Below, piece after piece: positions 26,663 through 36,234 of a stretch of 64,000 nt of DNA (the first letter of the stretch is position 1; each line of letters opens with the position of its first letter). Both the position numbers and the translations under genes were made by a program. The notes below the pieces were generated by a model, which saw nothing but the letters and a program-made list of their open reading frames with translations, searched no databases and was not told where the DNA came from. The stretch is taken from NCBI GenBank assembly GCA_029249345.1, contig JAQWHM010000017.1, positions 62,001 through 126,000 on the forward strand. Direction: 5' to 3'. The stretch is from UBA10348 sp002469915. Lineage in GTDB: Bacteria; Bacteroidota; Rhodothermia; Rhodothermales; UBA10348.

Positions 26663-29600
26663 ATGAAAAGAGTGTATCGATTTGAGCAGTGTATTATCCG
26701 AGTTCTCCTGCTCGGACTGCTGGTATGGTCGTCACCTGTAGCCGCTCAAGAGGGCATTGATTCCCTTCTTTTACCGACCTCCACCGATACGCTCTCTGTG
26801 ACCGGCCCGGGGCCTTTTCTTATCCGACCGTTTCTATCCCAAGAAAGCCTATCTGTATTCGTAGGCCCCGCCAGATTAGGAGCGGATAAATTTGTTCTCG
26901 ATCCGACACTGGGTACGATCGCTTTTACTGAGGTAGGTCCCGACTCTGCCTTTGTATTTGTGGTGGATTATCGCTTCGTGCCACTAGAAATGGATCAGGA
27001 ATATGTCCTGTGGGGGCGTCGTGATTCGCTAGTCGCGAGGACACCTGTTTCGTCATCTTCCGCTGGTTTTACTCAATCCGCCCTCGTTAGCAAAGGATCC
27101 ATAAGTCGTGGCGTCATGACCGGGACAGGCAGAGACGCTTCTATCGAATCCGGATTACGTCTAGAAGTCGAGGGCCCGATTACAGAGAGCGTTCATATTC
27201 GCGCCTCCCTAACAGATGAAGACACCCCCTTGATGCCCGAGGGGACTACGCAACGGCTAGACCAATTTGACCGTGTATTCCTTGAGTTTGAAGCCCCGAA
27301 AGGGCGCCTTTCACTGGGCGACTTAGATGCATCGCTGACTTCGGGACAGTTCTCACGAGTCACCCGAAGAGTGCAAGGCGTTGAGTTGTTTGCGCACGAT
27401 GTGCTTCCAACCAATGGAGTGGTATCTGGTCTGGGGTTTCAATCCATTGCCTCTACATCGAAGGGTAAGTACAGCTCCCAAGAGCTTGAAATAGAGGATG
27501 GGGTTCAGGGTCCTTATCGGTTGGAGGGCAACGGGAAGGAGCGATTTATTCTCGTACTACCTGGCACCGAAAGGGTCTATGTGGATGGAGAATTGTTAGA
27601 TCGGGGTTTGACGGATGACTACATCATTGACTACACCACTGCCGAAATCACGTTCATGCCCTCTCGGATGATGGGTGCAGATCGTCGAGTAAAAGTAGAA
27701 TTTCAATACACTACGAATCAGTTTACCAGGCGCTTTCTTGCATCAGAGGTGAACATGGATGTTGGCCGGCGACAGGGATCTGCTTTGTTTACGCTTGGAA
27801 TTACAGCCGTGACTGAATTTGATGGTGATAGTTTTGCGCGTGAAATCGGTTTTAGTGCCGAGGATTCTTTGTTGGTTTCTGAATCTGGAGATGCCACCAT
27901 ATTTCGGAGCGCTGCTATTCCAGTACCCTTCGACCCAGAGGCGTTATTCACCCAATACCTGAAAGTATCTGAGGCCACAGGAGGGTCCTATTACCGGGCC
28001 ATTGAGCAAACTCCAACAGCGAGTGAAATAGTGTATCGCGTGACTTTTTCGCGTGTCGGGGCAGGTTTGGGCGCATACATCCGGTCAGGAAACGAGTCTG
28101 GATCGGTGCTTTCTAATGGAATCGTATTCCGATGGGTCGGACCTGGAAACGGTGATTATGATGCGGTTAGGCCACTAGTGGCGCCCAGTAGTCGAGATAT
28201 GATCGATCTTCGGTTAGCCTCTTCGGCGCTTCCTGGATTAAGCTTGAGCTTGGAATGGGCGGGCACAAGGTATGATCAAAACCGGATGTCTCGACTCGAC
28301 AAACAGAATGACGAAGGAAACGGGGTATATGCTCACATTGAGACGGATAGGCTTAATTTGGGGTCTTGGAAAGCGACTGCGTCGGGTACCCACCGCTCAA
28401 TGAGCTCAGACTTTACCACGTTCGACCGCGTTCGAGATATTGAGTTTGAACGAGAATGGAATCTTGGAGAAACGGTCAATCCATCGGGCGCGATAGGTTA
28501 TGGGGAAAAGCAGTCTGATACTGAGATTTCTCTAGATGTTGCTCGGAATGATTCTACAACGCTCTCATTTGGATTAGACAGATTGCAAACCGGATCCGTT
28601 TTTAGCGCTCATAGACAGCGGTTAGACGTTAGATTGAACGAATCTTCGTTGCCGGAAGTCGCTTTTGAATGGCGTAGAGTGTCCACGGACGACGAGCGGT
28701 TGGAGAGTGGGACCACGTGGAGACGGCATGTACTGCGTGTCCAGCCCCGGGAATGGAGAGCCCGCCCGTTCGTCGAATGGGAAGGAGAACATCTTGATGG
28801 GAAGCGGTATCAGACGAGTCAAACCCTCAAGCCGAATACGTTCGATGAGATACGCACGGGGTTGTCCACTGAACAAGGGATCCATTCGGGTAGTCTTTTT
28901 TGGGAAAGTCGATTTGAGGAACCGCTGCTATCTGGCTCGAAGAGAGATCATATTCAAACGTTCCAGTCCAAATGGAAGGTTGCTTCGGCTAAGGGGTTCA
29001 GTTCAACGGTAGATTTTGGTGTGCGTCGAGTCTCAGATGCATCAGAAAGTCCGCTATCATCAAATGTGAATCAGACTAGGGATGCGCTCATCATCGGGTT
29101 AAACGGTGAGTGGTCGTATTCCTCGCGCAACCGCCTCAGTTGGGTCTATCAAGTCCAATCAGAGCGATCGGCTCGAATGCAAGAGCTCTATATCCGTACG
29201 GGTCCGGAACAAGGACATTATGTTTGGGAGGATGTGAATGGTGATGGGGTCATTCAACTTGATGAGTTTATTCCAGAAACGATTCCAGGAGAAGGTGAAT
29301 ATGCGCGCACATTCTTCCCTTCAGATACGCTGGAAGCGGTCACATCCTTAACCGGGTCTGTCCGATTTGTACGTCAGGGTGGGGGAAGTGGAGGGCGATT
29401 GTCACGGATAGGATTTAGATCCGTCGCTGAAGTATCAGAAAAGAGTCGTGACCCGGAACGGCGCAATCTATACCTACTCAACGCCTCCACCTTTCAAACC
29501 GCGGGACAAACGCTTAATGGTCGATTGAGGTTGATGCAGGATGTTCAGCTTTTGCCTTCAAACGAGCGTTTTGACATGGATGTTGGACTTTCGCTGATTA

Positions 29601-30157
29601 AAAGTTTTTCAGATCTGGCATCGGGTACCAATGAGTTGCTATCCCAAACCCAGCATTTAACCATACGATATCGACCGTCTAGGCGCTGGCAAACAAGTGT
29701 GCATGCTGCGCATGAAACCGACGATTCAGATGCTTCCTTTGCGTCTCGAACGTACCAGATAGAGAGTTGGTTATCGGCTCCTGAAATCGTATTCCGTCCA
29801 TCAACCTCTTGGCAATTATCGATTTATCCGCAGGTTGCAACTCGAAGGGAGAGAAACCAAAATGTGGATGTTCAATCGCTGAGAATACCCATTTCCGTTA
29901 GATACGGCCCGACCAACGGGGTTACGATGAGAGGCAGCCTGGAACGATCCAGCATTGAAATAAATGGCGAGGTCAGAGGACTGCAGGCGTATCAGTTAAC
30001 CGAAGGGCGCGGACCGGGAGATTCGTGGTTGTGGCAACTGTCCTTGAACGCGAAGTTGACCGAAGTACTCACAGCTACGGCATCGTACGATGGTAGAACT
30101 CCCTCCACGGGAAATACCATCCACACTGGGCGAATTCAATTTGCTGCCCGATTCTGA
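26663..30157 (+). CDS. Very large putative outer-membrane or surface protein, function unknown
   Basis: 1,164 residues with a signal peptide (LLLGLLVWSSPVAAQ). Residues ~30-350 look beta-sandwich-like and include the conserved-looking stretch SKGSISRGVMTGTGRDASIES, then TEDV-type acidic strands and QFDRVFLEFEAPKGRLSLGDLD. Residues ~360-1164 are long alternating beta-strands, suggesting a large barrel, ending in ARF with terminal Phe. An EF-hand-like loop DVNGDGVIQLDEF lies at about 858. Similar large proteins occur in Bacteroidota and Chlorobi genomes without assigned function, as far as I recall. It is monocistronic, with a 170-bp upstream gap, convergent with murA. Confidence 0.65.
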   Translation: MKRVYRFEQCIIRVLLLGLLVWSSPVAAQEGIDSLLLPTSTDTLSVTGPGPFLIRPFLSQESLSVFVGPARLGADKFVLDPTLGTIAFTEVGPDSAFVFVVDYRFVPLEMDQEYVLWGRRDSLVARTPVSSSSAGFTQSALVSKGSISRGVMTGTGRDASIESGLRLEVEGPITESVHIRASLTDEDTPLMPEGTTQRLDQFDRVFLEFEAPKGRLSLGDLDASLTSGQFSRVTRRVQGVELFAHDVLPTNGVVSGLGFQSIASTSKGKYSSQELEIEDGVQGPYRLEGNGKERFILVLPGTERVYVDGELLDRGLTDDYIIDYTTAEITFMPSRMMGADRRVKVEFQYTTNQFTRRFLASEVNMDVGRRQGSALFTLGITAVTEFDGDSFAREIGFSAEDSLLVSESGDATIFRSAAIPVPFDPEALFTQYLKVSEATGGSYYRAIEQTPTASEIVYRVTFSRVGAGLGAYIRSGNESGSVLSNGIVFRWVGPGNGDYDAVRPLVAPSSRDMIDLRLASSALPGLSLSLEWAGTRYDQNRMSRLDKQNDEGNGVYAHIETDRLNLGSWKATASGTHRSMSSDFTTFDRVRDIEFEREWNLGETVNPSGAIGYGEKQSDTEISLDVARNDSTTLSFGLDRLQTGSVFSAHRQRLDVRLNESSLPEVAFEWRRVSTDDERLESGTTWRRHVLRVQPREWRARPFVEWEGEHLDGKRYQTSQTLKPNTFDEIRTGLSTEQGIHSGSLFWESRFEEPLLSGSKRDHIQTFQSKWKVASAKGFSSTVDFGVRRVSDASESPLSSNVNQTRDALIIGLNGEWSYSSRNRLSWVYQVQSERSARMQELYIRTGPEQGHYVWEDVNGDGVIQLDEFIPETIPGEGEYARTFFPSDTLEAVTSLTGSVRFVRQGGGSGGRLSRIGFRSVAEVSEKSRDPERRNLYLLNASTFQTAGQTLNGRLRLMQDVQLLPSNERFDMDVGLSLIKSFSDLASGTNELLSQTQHLTIRYRPSRRWQTSVHAAHETDDSDASFASRTYQIESWLSAPEIVFRPSTSWQLSIYPQVATRRERNQNVDVQSLRIPISVRYGPTNGVTMRGSLERSSIEINGEVRGLQAYQLTEGRGPGDSWLWQLSLNAKLTEVLTATASYDGRTPSTGNTIHTGRIQFAARF

Positions 30158-30163
30158 TCAGGT

Positions 30164-31462
30164 TTATGCGGGGTCAGCCCATTCGTCGTAACTAACCCGC
30201 TCAATATCTATTCCAGCAGCAGATAGCTTTTCTTCGATCTTTTCGTAGCCGCGGTCTAAATGATAGACGCGTTGAACATGGGTTTCGCCTTCCGCAATCA
30301 TGCCCGCTAAAACCAATGAAACACTGGCTCGAAGATCGGTGCTCATGACATTGGTACCCTGAATGGGTTTTCCACCTTCAATGACCACCTCATCCCCAAC
30401 AACAATAGCATTAACACCCATGCGGTGTAGCTCAGGAACGTGCTTAAAACGATCTGGATAGATGGTTTCCCTGACTTTGGAGTTTCCGGCAGCTTTGGCT
30501 AGCAAAACAGTCCACTGAGCCTGGAGATCAGTAGGGAAACCAGGGTAGATATCCGTTTTGACGCTAACAGGTCGTAACTCGTTGGGAGCGGTAACCTTGA
30601 TTAGGTTTTCGCCGATTTCCAGTTCAGCTCCCGTCCGGGCGAAAGCCTCCAAAAATGCGTCGCCTAGATGATCGATGCGCGCGTGTCGAATCGTAATCGG
30701 TGATCCCGGGACGCCAGTAATGGCCGCAGCTATCATAAAGGTGCCCAGTTCAATGCGGTCTGGGCAGTTAGAATAGGTTACTGGGTTTAACTGATCGACC
30801 CCCTGAACGTGAAGCGTACGCGTGCCGAGCCCCTCAATGCGGGCACCCATGGCTCGTAACATCGTGCAAAACTCAACCACATCGGGTTCAATTGCGGCAT
30901 TTTCAAGAACAGATTCTCCCTTAGCCAGCACAGCTGCTAACAAAACGTTAATCGTTGCACCCACAGAGGAGGGCTCAAATCGTACGCGCCCTCCTTGGAG
31001 CCTTCCACCAGGCGCATGTGCAACTACGTATCCACGATCCAAATCGATTTCTGCGCCAAGAGCCTTCATTCCCTGGATGTGCAGATCTACTGGGCGGGGG
31101 CCCCAAGCACATCCACCTGGCAAGGATACTTTCGCCTTTCCACCACGGCCTAATAGGGCGCCGAGCATATAAAACGAAGCACGCATACGCTTCACGAGCT
31201 CGTAGGGAGCTTCGTACTTCGTGAGGTTCGTGGCATCGAGCGTGAGAGTGCTCGTAGCGGGATCGTGGTGAGTGGTAGTACCTGTGACCTCAATAACCCT
31301 TCTGAAGGTAGTCACATCGCGCAAGTTGGGAACGTGATGTATCGTGACCGGACCATCCGTCAACAGAGCTGCGGACATGAGGGGTAACGCAGTGTTTTTC
31401 GATCCACTTACGGTTAACTCGCCTATTAGAGGACTTCCGCCCCGCACAATTAGCTTATCCAT
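30164..31462 (-). CDS. murA: UDP-N-acetylglucosamine 1-carboxyvinyltransferase
   Basis: The 432-residue enzyme commits UDP-GlcNAc to peptidoglycan synthesis by adding enolpyruvate. The EPSP-synthase-like fold starts with LTVSGSKNTALPLMSAALL (substrate Lys about 22). The catalytic Cys, target of fosfomycin, is present at about 118 in PGGCAWGPRPVDLH. Further marks are GATINVLLAAVLAKG, YPGFPTDLQAQ and STDLRASVSLVLAGMIAEG. Complete and of typical length. Convergent with the large surface-protein gene, divergent from the cysteine desulfurase gene. Confidence 0.96.
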   Translation of the reverse strand: MDKLIVRGGSPLIGELTVSGSKNTALPLMSAALLTDGPVTIHHVPNLRDVTTFRRVIEVTGTTTHHDPATSTLTLDATNLTKYEAPYELVKRMRASFYMLGALLGRGGKAKVSLPGGCAWGPRPVDLHIQGMKALGAEIDLDRGYVVAHAPGGRLQGGRVRFEPSSVGATINVLLAAVLAKGESVLENAAIEPDVVEFCTMLRAMGARIEGLGTRTLHVQGVDQLNPVTYSNCPDRIELGTFMIAAAITGVPGSPITIRHARIDHLGDAFLEAFARTGAELEIGENLIKVTAPNELRPVSVKTDIYPGFPTDLQAQWTVLLAKAAGNSKVRETIYPDRFKHVPELHRMGVNAIVVGDEVVIEGGKPIQGTNVMSTDLRASVSLVLAGMIAEGETHVQRVYHLDRGYEKIEEKLSAAGIDIERVSYDEWADPA

Positions 31463-31582
31463 GAAGACTCTTGTTGAATGGTCTTTTGTAGTTGCACCCC
31501 AAAGGTAATCAAGGATCAGTGGACGCGCTCTTGCGTTGGTTGAACCCCCAAAGAAATCTTTCGAGGCGAAATCCTACAGATC

Positions 31583-32740
31583 ATGTCCCGCGAAACGACC
31601 TATCTCGATCACGCAGCAACCACACCACTACTTCCTGAAGTACTGGACGCGATGCTTCCGTTCTTAACGGATAGTTTTGGAAATCCGTCCTCTGTCTATG
31701 GTCCTGGAAGGCAGGCGCGGCACGTTGTTGAGAAATGCCGAATGCGGGTAGCTGATGTGCTCGGCGTAGGATCTGCCGAGATCGTGTTTACTTCTGGTGG
31801 GAGCGAATCTAACAATACGGTTCTGCAGCTGGACTTAGATTTCATAGTGAGTAGCCAGACAGAACATGAGGCGATTCGAGAGCCGTTGTTGCAACGGGAA
31901 AATGTGGTTCTATTGGAGCCCGATGTGTATGGATGTATTGAGCCAGAGGCGCTGGAATCAGTACTAGCCGGCAGAGAATTTCTCCCGCATCGATGCTTAG
32001 GTAGTTTCATGGCAGTCAACAACGAGTTAGGATCTATTAATCCTATCGCTGCATTAAGTATTTCTCTTCGAGATCGGGGAATCCTGTTCCATACCGATGC
32101 TGTTCAGGCTGCAGGCATGTTGGACCTAGCTAAACTTGCCTCGGACGTGGACTACCTGACGCTGTCAGGACATAAAATGGGCGGTCCTAAAGGTATTGGG
32201 GCTCTTTTTGTACGAGCAGGAGCGCCTTTGACACCCCTTATTTCGGGTGGCGGACAAGAACAAGACCGCCGAGCTGGTACTGAAAATGTGCCTGGGATAG
32301 TTGGATTTACGTTAGCTCTTGAATTGGCAGAGCGCCGAAGACTGAATACATGTGAGCATCTTAGTGCGCTGCGTATTCAGTTGGTGGAAGAACTGAAGAC
32401 TCATTTTGGTGAACGTGTGTTCATTAACACGGCTCTAGAACCAGGAATGTCATCACCTCATGTACTGAACGTTCTTTTTCTAGACGAACGTGGGCAAGGA
32501 TTGGACGGTGAAATGCTGATCTTGGGACTCGACGTAGAAGGGGTGTTTGTTTCTGCAGGTTCTGCATGTAGTTCGGGCACAATTGGAACGAGTCATGTGT
32601 TGCGCGCAGTCGGGATTGCGCCAGATCAAAGTAAAGGAGCGCTTAGAATCTCCTTTGCCGCCGCTACATCGCAGGCAGATGTAGACAGACTGGTCGCGGC
32701 ATTGAAGGATGTAGTGAATCGTATGACGCCGTCTTCGTAA
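31583..32740 (+). CDS. Cysteine desulfurase (NifS/IscS family)
   Basis: The 385-residue PLP enzyme takes sulfur from cysteine for Fe-S clusters, tRNA thiolation or molybdopterin. It has TYLDHAATTPLLPEV at the N-terminus, the PLP Lys at about 198 in LSGHKMGGPKG, and the persulfide-forming Cys at about 329 in VSAGSACSSGT. The short SACSSG loop type is typical of the NifS/IscS class. No iscU or suf genes are adjacent, so whether it serves Fe-S assembly or moaDE sulfur supply cannot be told. Confidence 0.92.
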   Translation: MSRETTYLDHAATTPLLPEVLDAMLPFLTDSFGNPSSVYGPGRQARHVVEKCRMRVADVLGVGSAEIVFTSGGSESNNTVLQLDLDFIVSSQTEHEAIREPLLQRENVVLLEPDVYGCIEPEALESVLAGREFLPHRCLGSFMAVNNELGSINPIAALSISLRDRGILFHTDAVQAAGMLDLAKLASDVDYLTLSGHKMGGPKGIGALFVRAGAPLTPLISGGGQEQDRRAGTENVPGIVGFTLALELAERRRLNTCEHLSALRIQLVEELKTHFGERVFINTALEPGMSSPHVLNVLFLDERGQGLDGEMLILGLDVEGVFVSAGSACSSGTIGTSHVLRAVGIAPDQSKGALRISFAAATSQADVDRLVAALKDVVNRMTPSS

Positions 32741-32936
32741 AATGGGTTAAACGATACAGTCAAGAGGTGTCCGGCCAAAGGCAGGTCGAATACTGTTCAG
32801 AGATTTGGCTGTAAGCGAATACTTGACGCGGATTGCATATTTCAACAGAGAGGGTCATAATATTATTGGAAGCCCAATCCGGATCAAATATCTTTCGGCC
32901 TCATCCCCTTCACGTGAGTCACCCTACTTACAATCC

Positions 32937-33977
32937 ATGCAGTCTGAACACAAGTTAGAAGAAATTGGTGCTTTCAAAACCCTTGAGCAGTTCATTATTG
33001 AACAGCAGGGGACCTTTGACCATTCGACCGGAGCATTTTCTAGGTTGCTTAGGGATATAAGCGTTGCCGCGAAACTCGTAAACTGGCACATGCGTCGGGC
33101 CGGTATCGTTGATGTTTTTGGTAAGACGGGAGAGATTAACGTGCAAGGTGAGGTCCAGCAAGTCATGGACCTGTTGGCTCACAAGGAGTTTGTGAGAGCC
33201 CTTAAACGAGGCGGGGAATGTTGCCTGATTGGATCCGAAGAGCATTCGGAAGCCATTCCCATTAGGGCAGGAAAAGACAATAAGGGGAAATACATCGTTC
33301 TCCTAGATCCCTTAGACGGCTCCTCTAACATTGAAGTCAACGTCTCTGTCGGAACGATATTTAGTATCTACCATCTTCCCGACCACATGGAAGAAGCAAC
33401 CCTCGATGCCGCATTACAGCCGGGTGTAGAGCAAATAGGGGCCGGCTATGTCGTCTATGGTAGTTCAACCGTGTTAGTCTACACCACGGGTCAGGGGGTG
33501 AACGGATTTACATTAGATCCTTCGATTGGCGAGTTCTTGCTAACCCATCCTGACATTACCACGCCACGATATGGAGGGATGTATTCGGTTAATGAGGGCA
33601 ATTATCAGAGCTTCGAGCTGGGACTGAAAAAGTATATCAAATGGATGCAGCAAGAACGGCCGGAAGATGGGCGGCCACTGAGTACCCGATACATTGGTTC
33701 TTTTGTAGCTGATTTCCATAGAAACCTGTTAATGGGCGGCCTCTACATCTATCCCGCTACGCACAAAAATAAATCAGGAAAATTACGCTTAATGTATGAG
33801 GCCAATCCGTTGGCTTTCATTGCCGAACAGGCCGGTGGAGCGGCTTCCACCGGTACCGGCCGGATTATGGAAGTAATTCCTGAGAAGCTTCACCAGCGCA
33901 TCCCGCTCTACATTGGTAGCTTGGATATGGTTCGAAACGCGGAGTCCTTTCTCGCTGGGGAACGTGGCATTGACTGA
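32937..33977 (+). CDS. fbp: Fructose-1,6-bisphosphatase, class I
   Basis: The ~346-residue gluconeogenic enzyme hydrolyses fructose 1,6-bisphosphate. Metal- and substrate-binding motifs are intact: LIGSEEHSEAI, LLDPLDGSSNIEVNVSVGTIFSIY, YIGSFVADFHRNLLMGGLYIYP and LRLMYEANPLAFIAEQAGG. I choose the ATG at 32937 (MQSEHKLEEIGAF); the open frame reaches 32805 through a TTG but those residues are not family-like. The gene ends 4 to 7 bp before thrB. Confidence 0.95.
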   Translation: MQSEHKLEEIGAFKTLEQFIIEQQGTFDHSTGAFSRLLRDISVAAKLVNWHMRRAGIVDVFGKTGEINVQGEVQQVMDLLAHKEFVRALKRGGECCLIGSEEHSEAIPIRAGKDNKGKYIVLLDPLDGSSNIEVNVSVGTIFSIYHLPDHMEEATLDAALQPGVEQIGAGYVVYGSSTVLVYTTGQGVNGFTLDPSIGEFLLTHPDITTPRYGGMYSVNEGNYQSFELGLKKYIKWMQQERPEDGRPLSTRYIGSFVADFHRNLLMGGLYIYPATHKNKSGKLRLMYEANPLAFIAEQAGGAASTGTGRIMEVIPEKLHQRIPLYIGSLDMVRNAESFLAGERGID

Positions 33978-33984
33978 GGTTATG

Positions 33985-34917
33985 ATGAACGCTGAAATTA
34001 CCGCAAGAGCCCCCGCTACCTTATCTAACCTCGGCCCTGGATTTGATTCCCTCGGTGCGGCCTTAACGGGTTGGGAAGACGAAGTTCGCATTTTGTTGAC
34101 ACCTGCTCCTCCTTATAGTGTTGAGTACGATGTGGATGGCGTTTGGAGTGGCACGGTAGAACCCAATGAGAACACAGCATCCCTGGCTGCAATGGAGGTG
34201 GGTAAGGTGCTAGGATATACTGGCGGTGCCCGTATTACGATTAAAAAGGGTATACGAGCTGGAAGTGGTTTGGGCAGTTCGGCCGCGAGCGCTGTTGCAG
34301 GAGCCGTCGCTATGAATGCGGCGCTGGGTTGCAGACTCTCGACGCAAGAACTTATTGTACCAAGTTTGATAGGCGAATCGGCAGCGTCTGGAGCAAATCA
34401 TGGAGACAATGTGTTACCCTGTTTGCTTGGGGGAGTTGTTGTGCTTGAATCAGGAGATCCGATGCACCATGCGCATGTGGTGGTGGGAAATAGACTGCAT
34501 ATTGCGGTAATATTTCCTGATATTCAGGTGTTTACGATGCAGGCTCGAGGCGTTTTACCTGAGTTTGTTTCAATGACCGACACGACTGCATGGGCCTCTC
34601 GCCTCGGATTGCTAATCAATGCCTTCAACCAAGGTGATATTGAGCAAATCGGTAGATTGATCATGTCTGATCGCATTGTGGAGCCTAGGCGGGCTACCTT
34701 GTTGGAGCCCTATCAGAATATTAAGAACAGAGCATTACTGAATGGAGCTATGGGGTGCGCGTTGTCTGGTTCGGGGCCGTCCATGTTTGCCATCTGTGAT
34801 AATGAGTCAGTAGCTCAAACGGTCTGCGCAGGAATGAAAGAGACGTGTGAAAGGGATGGAATTTCTGGAACTGTTCAGGTAGTAGAAATTAATCTAAAAG
34901 GAGCGTACATCGTCTAG
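33985..34917 (+). CDS. thrB: Homoserine kinase
   Basis: The 310-residue GHMP kinase phosphorylates homoserine in threonine biosynthesis. Marks are ITARAPATLSNLGPGFDSLG at the N-terminus, the ATP-loop GIRAGSGLGSSAASAVAGAVAMN and the C-terminal MGCALSGSGPSMFAI. The ATG at 33985 has GAGG five bases upstream; the ATG three bases earlier is the alternative. thrC follows after 3 bp, so the pair is an operon, probably with fbp. No homoserine dehydrogenase gene is visible. Confidence 0.94.
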   Translation: MNAEITARAPATLSNLGPGFDSLGAALTGWEDEVRILLTPAPPYSVEYDVDGVWSGTVEPNENTASLAAMEVGKVLGYTGGARITIKKGIRAGSGLGSSAASAVAGAVAMNAALGCRLSTQELIVPSLIGESAASGANHGDNVLPCLLGGVVVLESGDPMHHAHVVVGNRLHIAVIFPDIQVFTMQARGVLPEFVSMTDTTAWASRLGLLINAFNQGDIEQIGRLIMSDRIVEPRRATLLEPYQNIKNRALLNGAMGCALSGSGPSMFAICDNESVAQTVCAGMKETCERDGISGTVQVVEINLKGAYIV

Positions 34918-34920
34918 TCA

Positions 34921-36234
34921 ATGGCAGCAATCGAACTTAGAAGCACACGCACTGACCATCAAAGGATTCCATTTTTGGATGCCTTGGAGAAAGGTTTAGC
35001 GGATGATGGAGGCTTATTTATCCCGTCGGCATGGCCAAAAATTGATTGGGACTCACTATCTCGAGATAGCTTCAGCGCTTGCTCTCTCGACTTTTTGAAA
35101 CAGTGGTTAGGTGATTCAATTCCAGCATCAGATATCGAGGGGATCGTTTCTGAAGCCCTCTCTTTTGATGTCCCTATCGTAGACTTAGCAGGTAAGGATG
35201 CCTATCAGAATATCTACGTTTTAGAGCTATTTCATGGACCAACGCTCTCCTTTAAGGACTTTGGAGCGCGGACAATGGCCTACCTGCTTGGAAGAAAAAT
35301 TCAGCAGAGCGGAGGGAGGGCGACCATTCTTGTTGCAACCTCTGGGGATACAGGAAGCGCTGTAGCTGATGGGTTTGCCGAGGTTGAAGGCGTTAATGTA
35401 GTTCTTTTGTTTCCAGAAGGAGGGGTAAGTCCCGTCCAAGAAATGCAGCTTATCGCACGCAGAGAGAATGTTTTTCCTCTTCGTGTTAGAGGAACGTTTG
35501 ATGATTGTCAGCGCATGGTAAAAGGTGCATTCGCCGATCCGGCGTTGAGCGGTTCACACCTCACTACGGCCAATTCGATTAACATTGGGCGACTCCTTCC
35601 CCAGATGTTGTATTACGTTTGGGCAACCAAATTTCTTGATTCAGACGAGGTTACATTCAGCGTTCCGTCTGGAAACCTAGGGAATCTGACAGCGGGTGTT
35701 TTTGCCCATCTATCGGGACTACCTGTTCGGCAGTTTTTGGCTGCTCATAATGCCAACGACTTCTTCCCAAACTACCTTCAAGATCCTACATCAGCGTTTA
35801 AGCCCTCGGTCTCTACGGTTTCAAACGCCATGGACGTAGGTGCACCATCTAATTTTGAGCGCTTACAAGGAATGTTATCTTACTCGGAAATTTCCGAAAA
35901 CATTTGGGGCACGACGGTTTCTGACCAAGAGACAATGCTCAGGATGAGTGCCGTTTCCGACCGTACTGGGTACATAGCTGATCCTCATACTGCCGTTGGC
36001 ATCGAAGCTATTCTACGATTTAGAAAGGAAATGGGAGGCCGCGACAAGGACCCTACGGTCGTTCTGTCCACGGCCCATCCAGCCAAATTTCCCGAAACGA
36101 TTCAGAAGGTATTAGGCACAACCGCGGAAGAACCGGAACGCCTTTCTAGCCTGAGATCAGGTGCCACTCGGGTGCAGGAGATTGAACCGACACAGGAGGC
36201 CTTGCGACAGGTCGTCTTAGCGTGTGAAGGGTAG
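34921..36234 (+). CDS. thrC: Threonine synthase
   Basis: The 437-residue PLP enzyme converts O-phosphohomoserine to threonine. It begins with the family pattern ELRSTR...LEKGLADDGGLFIPSAWP. The PLP Lys is about 112 in FHGPTLSFKDFGARTMAYLL, the phosphate-binding part is VATSGDTGSAVADGF, and substrate-site VPSGNLGNLTAG is present. The length fits the E. coli-type group. Its last 18 bp overlap the convergent peptidase gene. Confidence 0.95.
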   Translation: MAAIELRSTRTDHQRIPFLDALEKGLADDGGLFIPSAWPKIDWDSLSRDSFSACSLDFLKQWLGDSIPASDIEGIVSEALSFDVPIVDLAGKDAYQNIYVLELFHGPTLSFKDFGARTMAYLLGRKIQQSGGRATILVATSGDTGSAVADGFAEVEGVNVVLLFPEGGVSPVQEMQLIARRENVFPLRVRGTFDDCQRMVKGAFADPALSGSHLTTANSINIGRLLPQMLYYVWATKFLDSDEVTFSVPSGNLGNLTAGVFAHLSGLPVRQFLAAHNANDFFPNYLQDPTSAFKPSVSTVSNAMDVGAPSNFERLQGMLSYSEISENIWGTTVSDQETMLRMSAVSDRTGYIADPHTAVGIEAILRFRKEMGGRDKDPTVVLSTAHPAKFPETIQKVLGTTAEEPERLSSLRSGATRVQEIEPTQEALRQVVLACEG

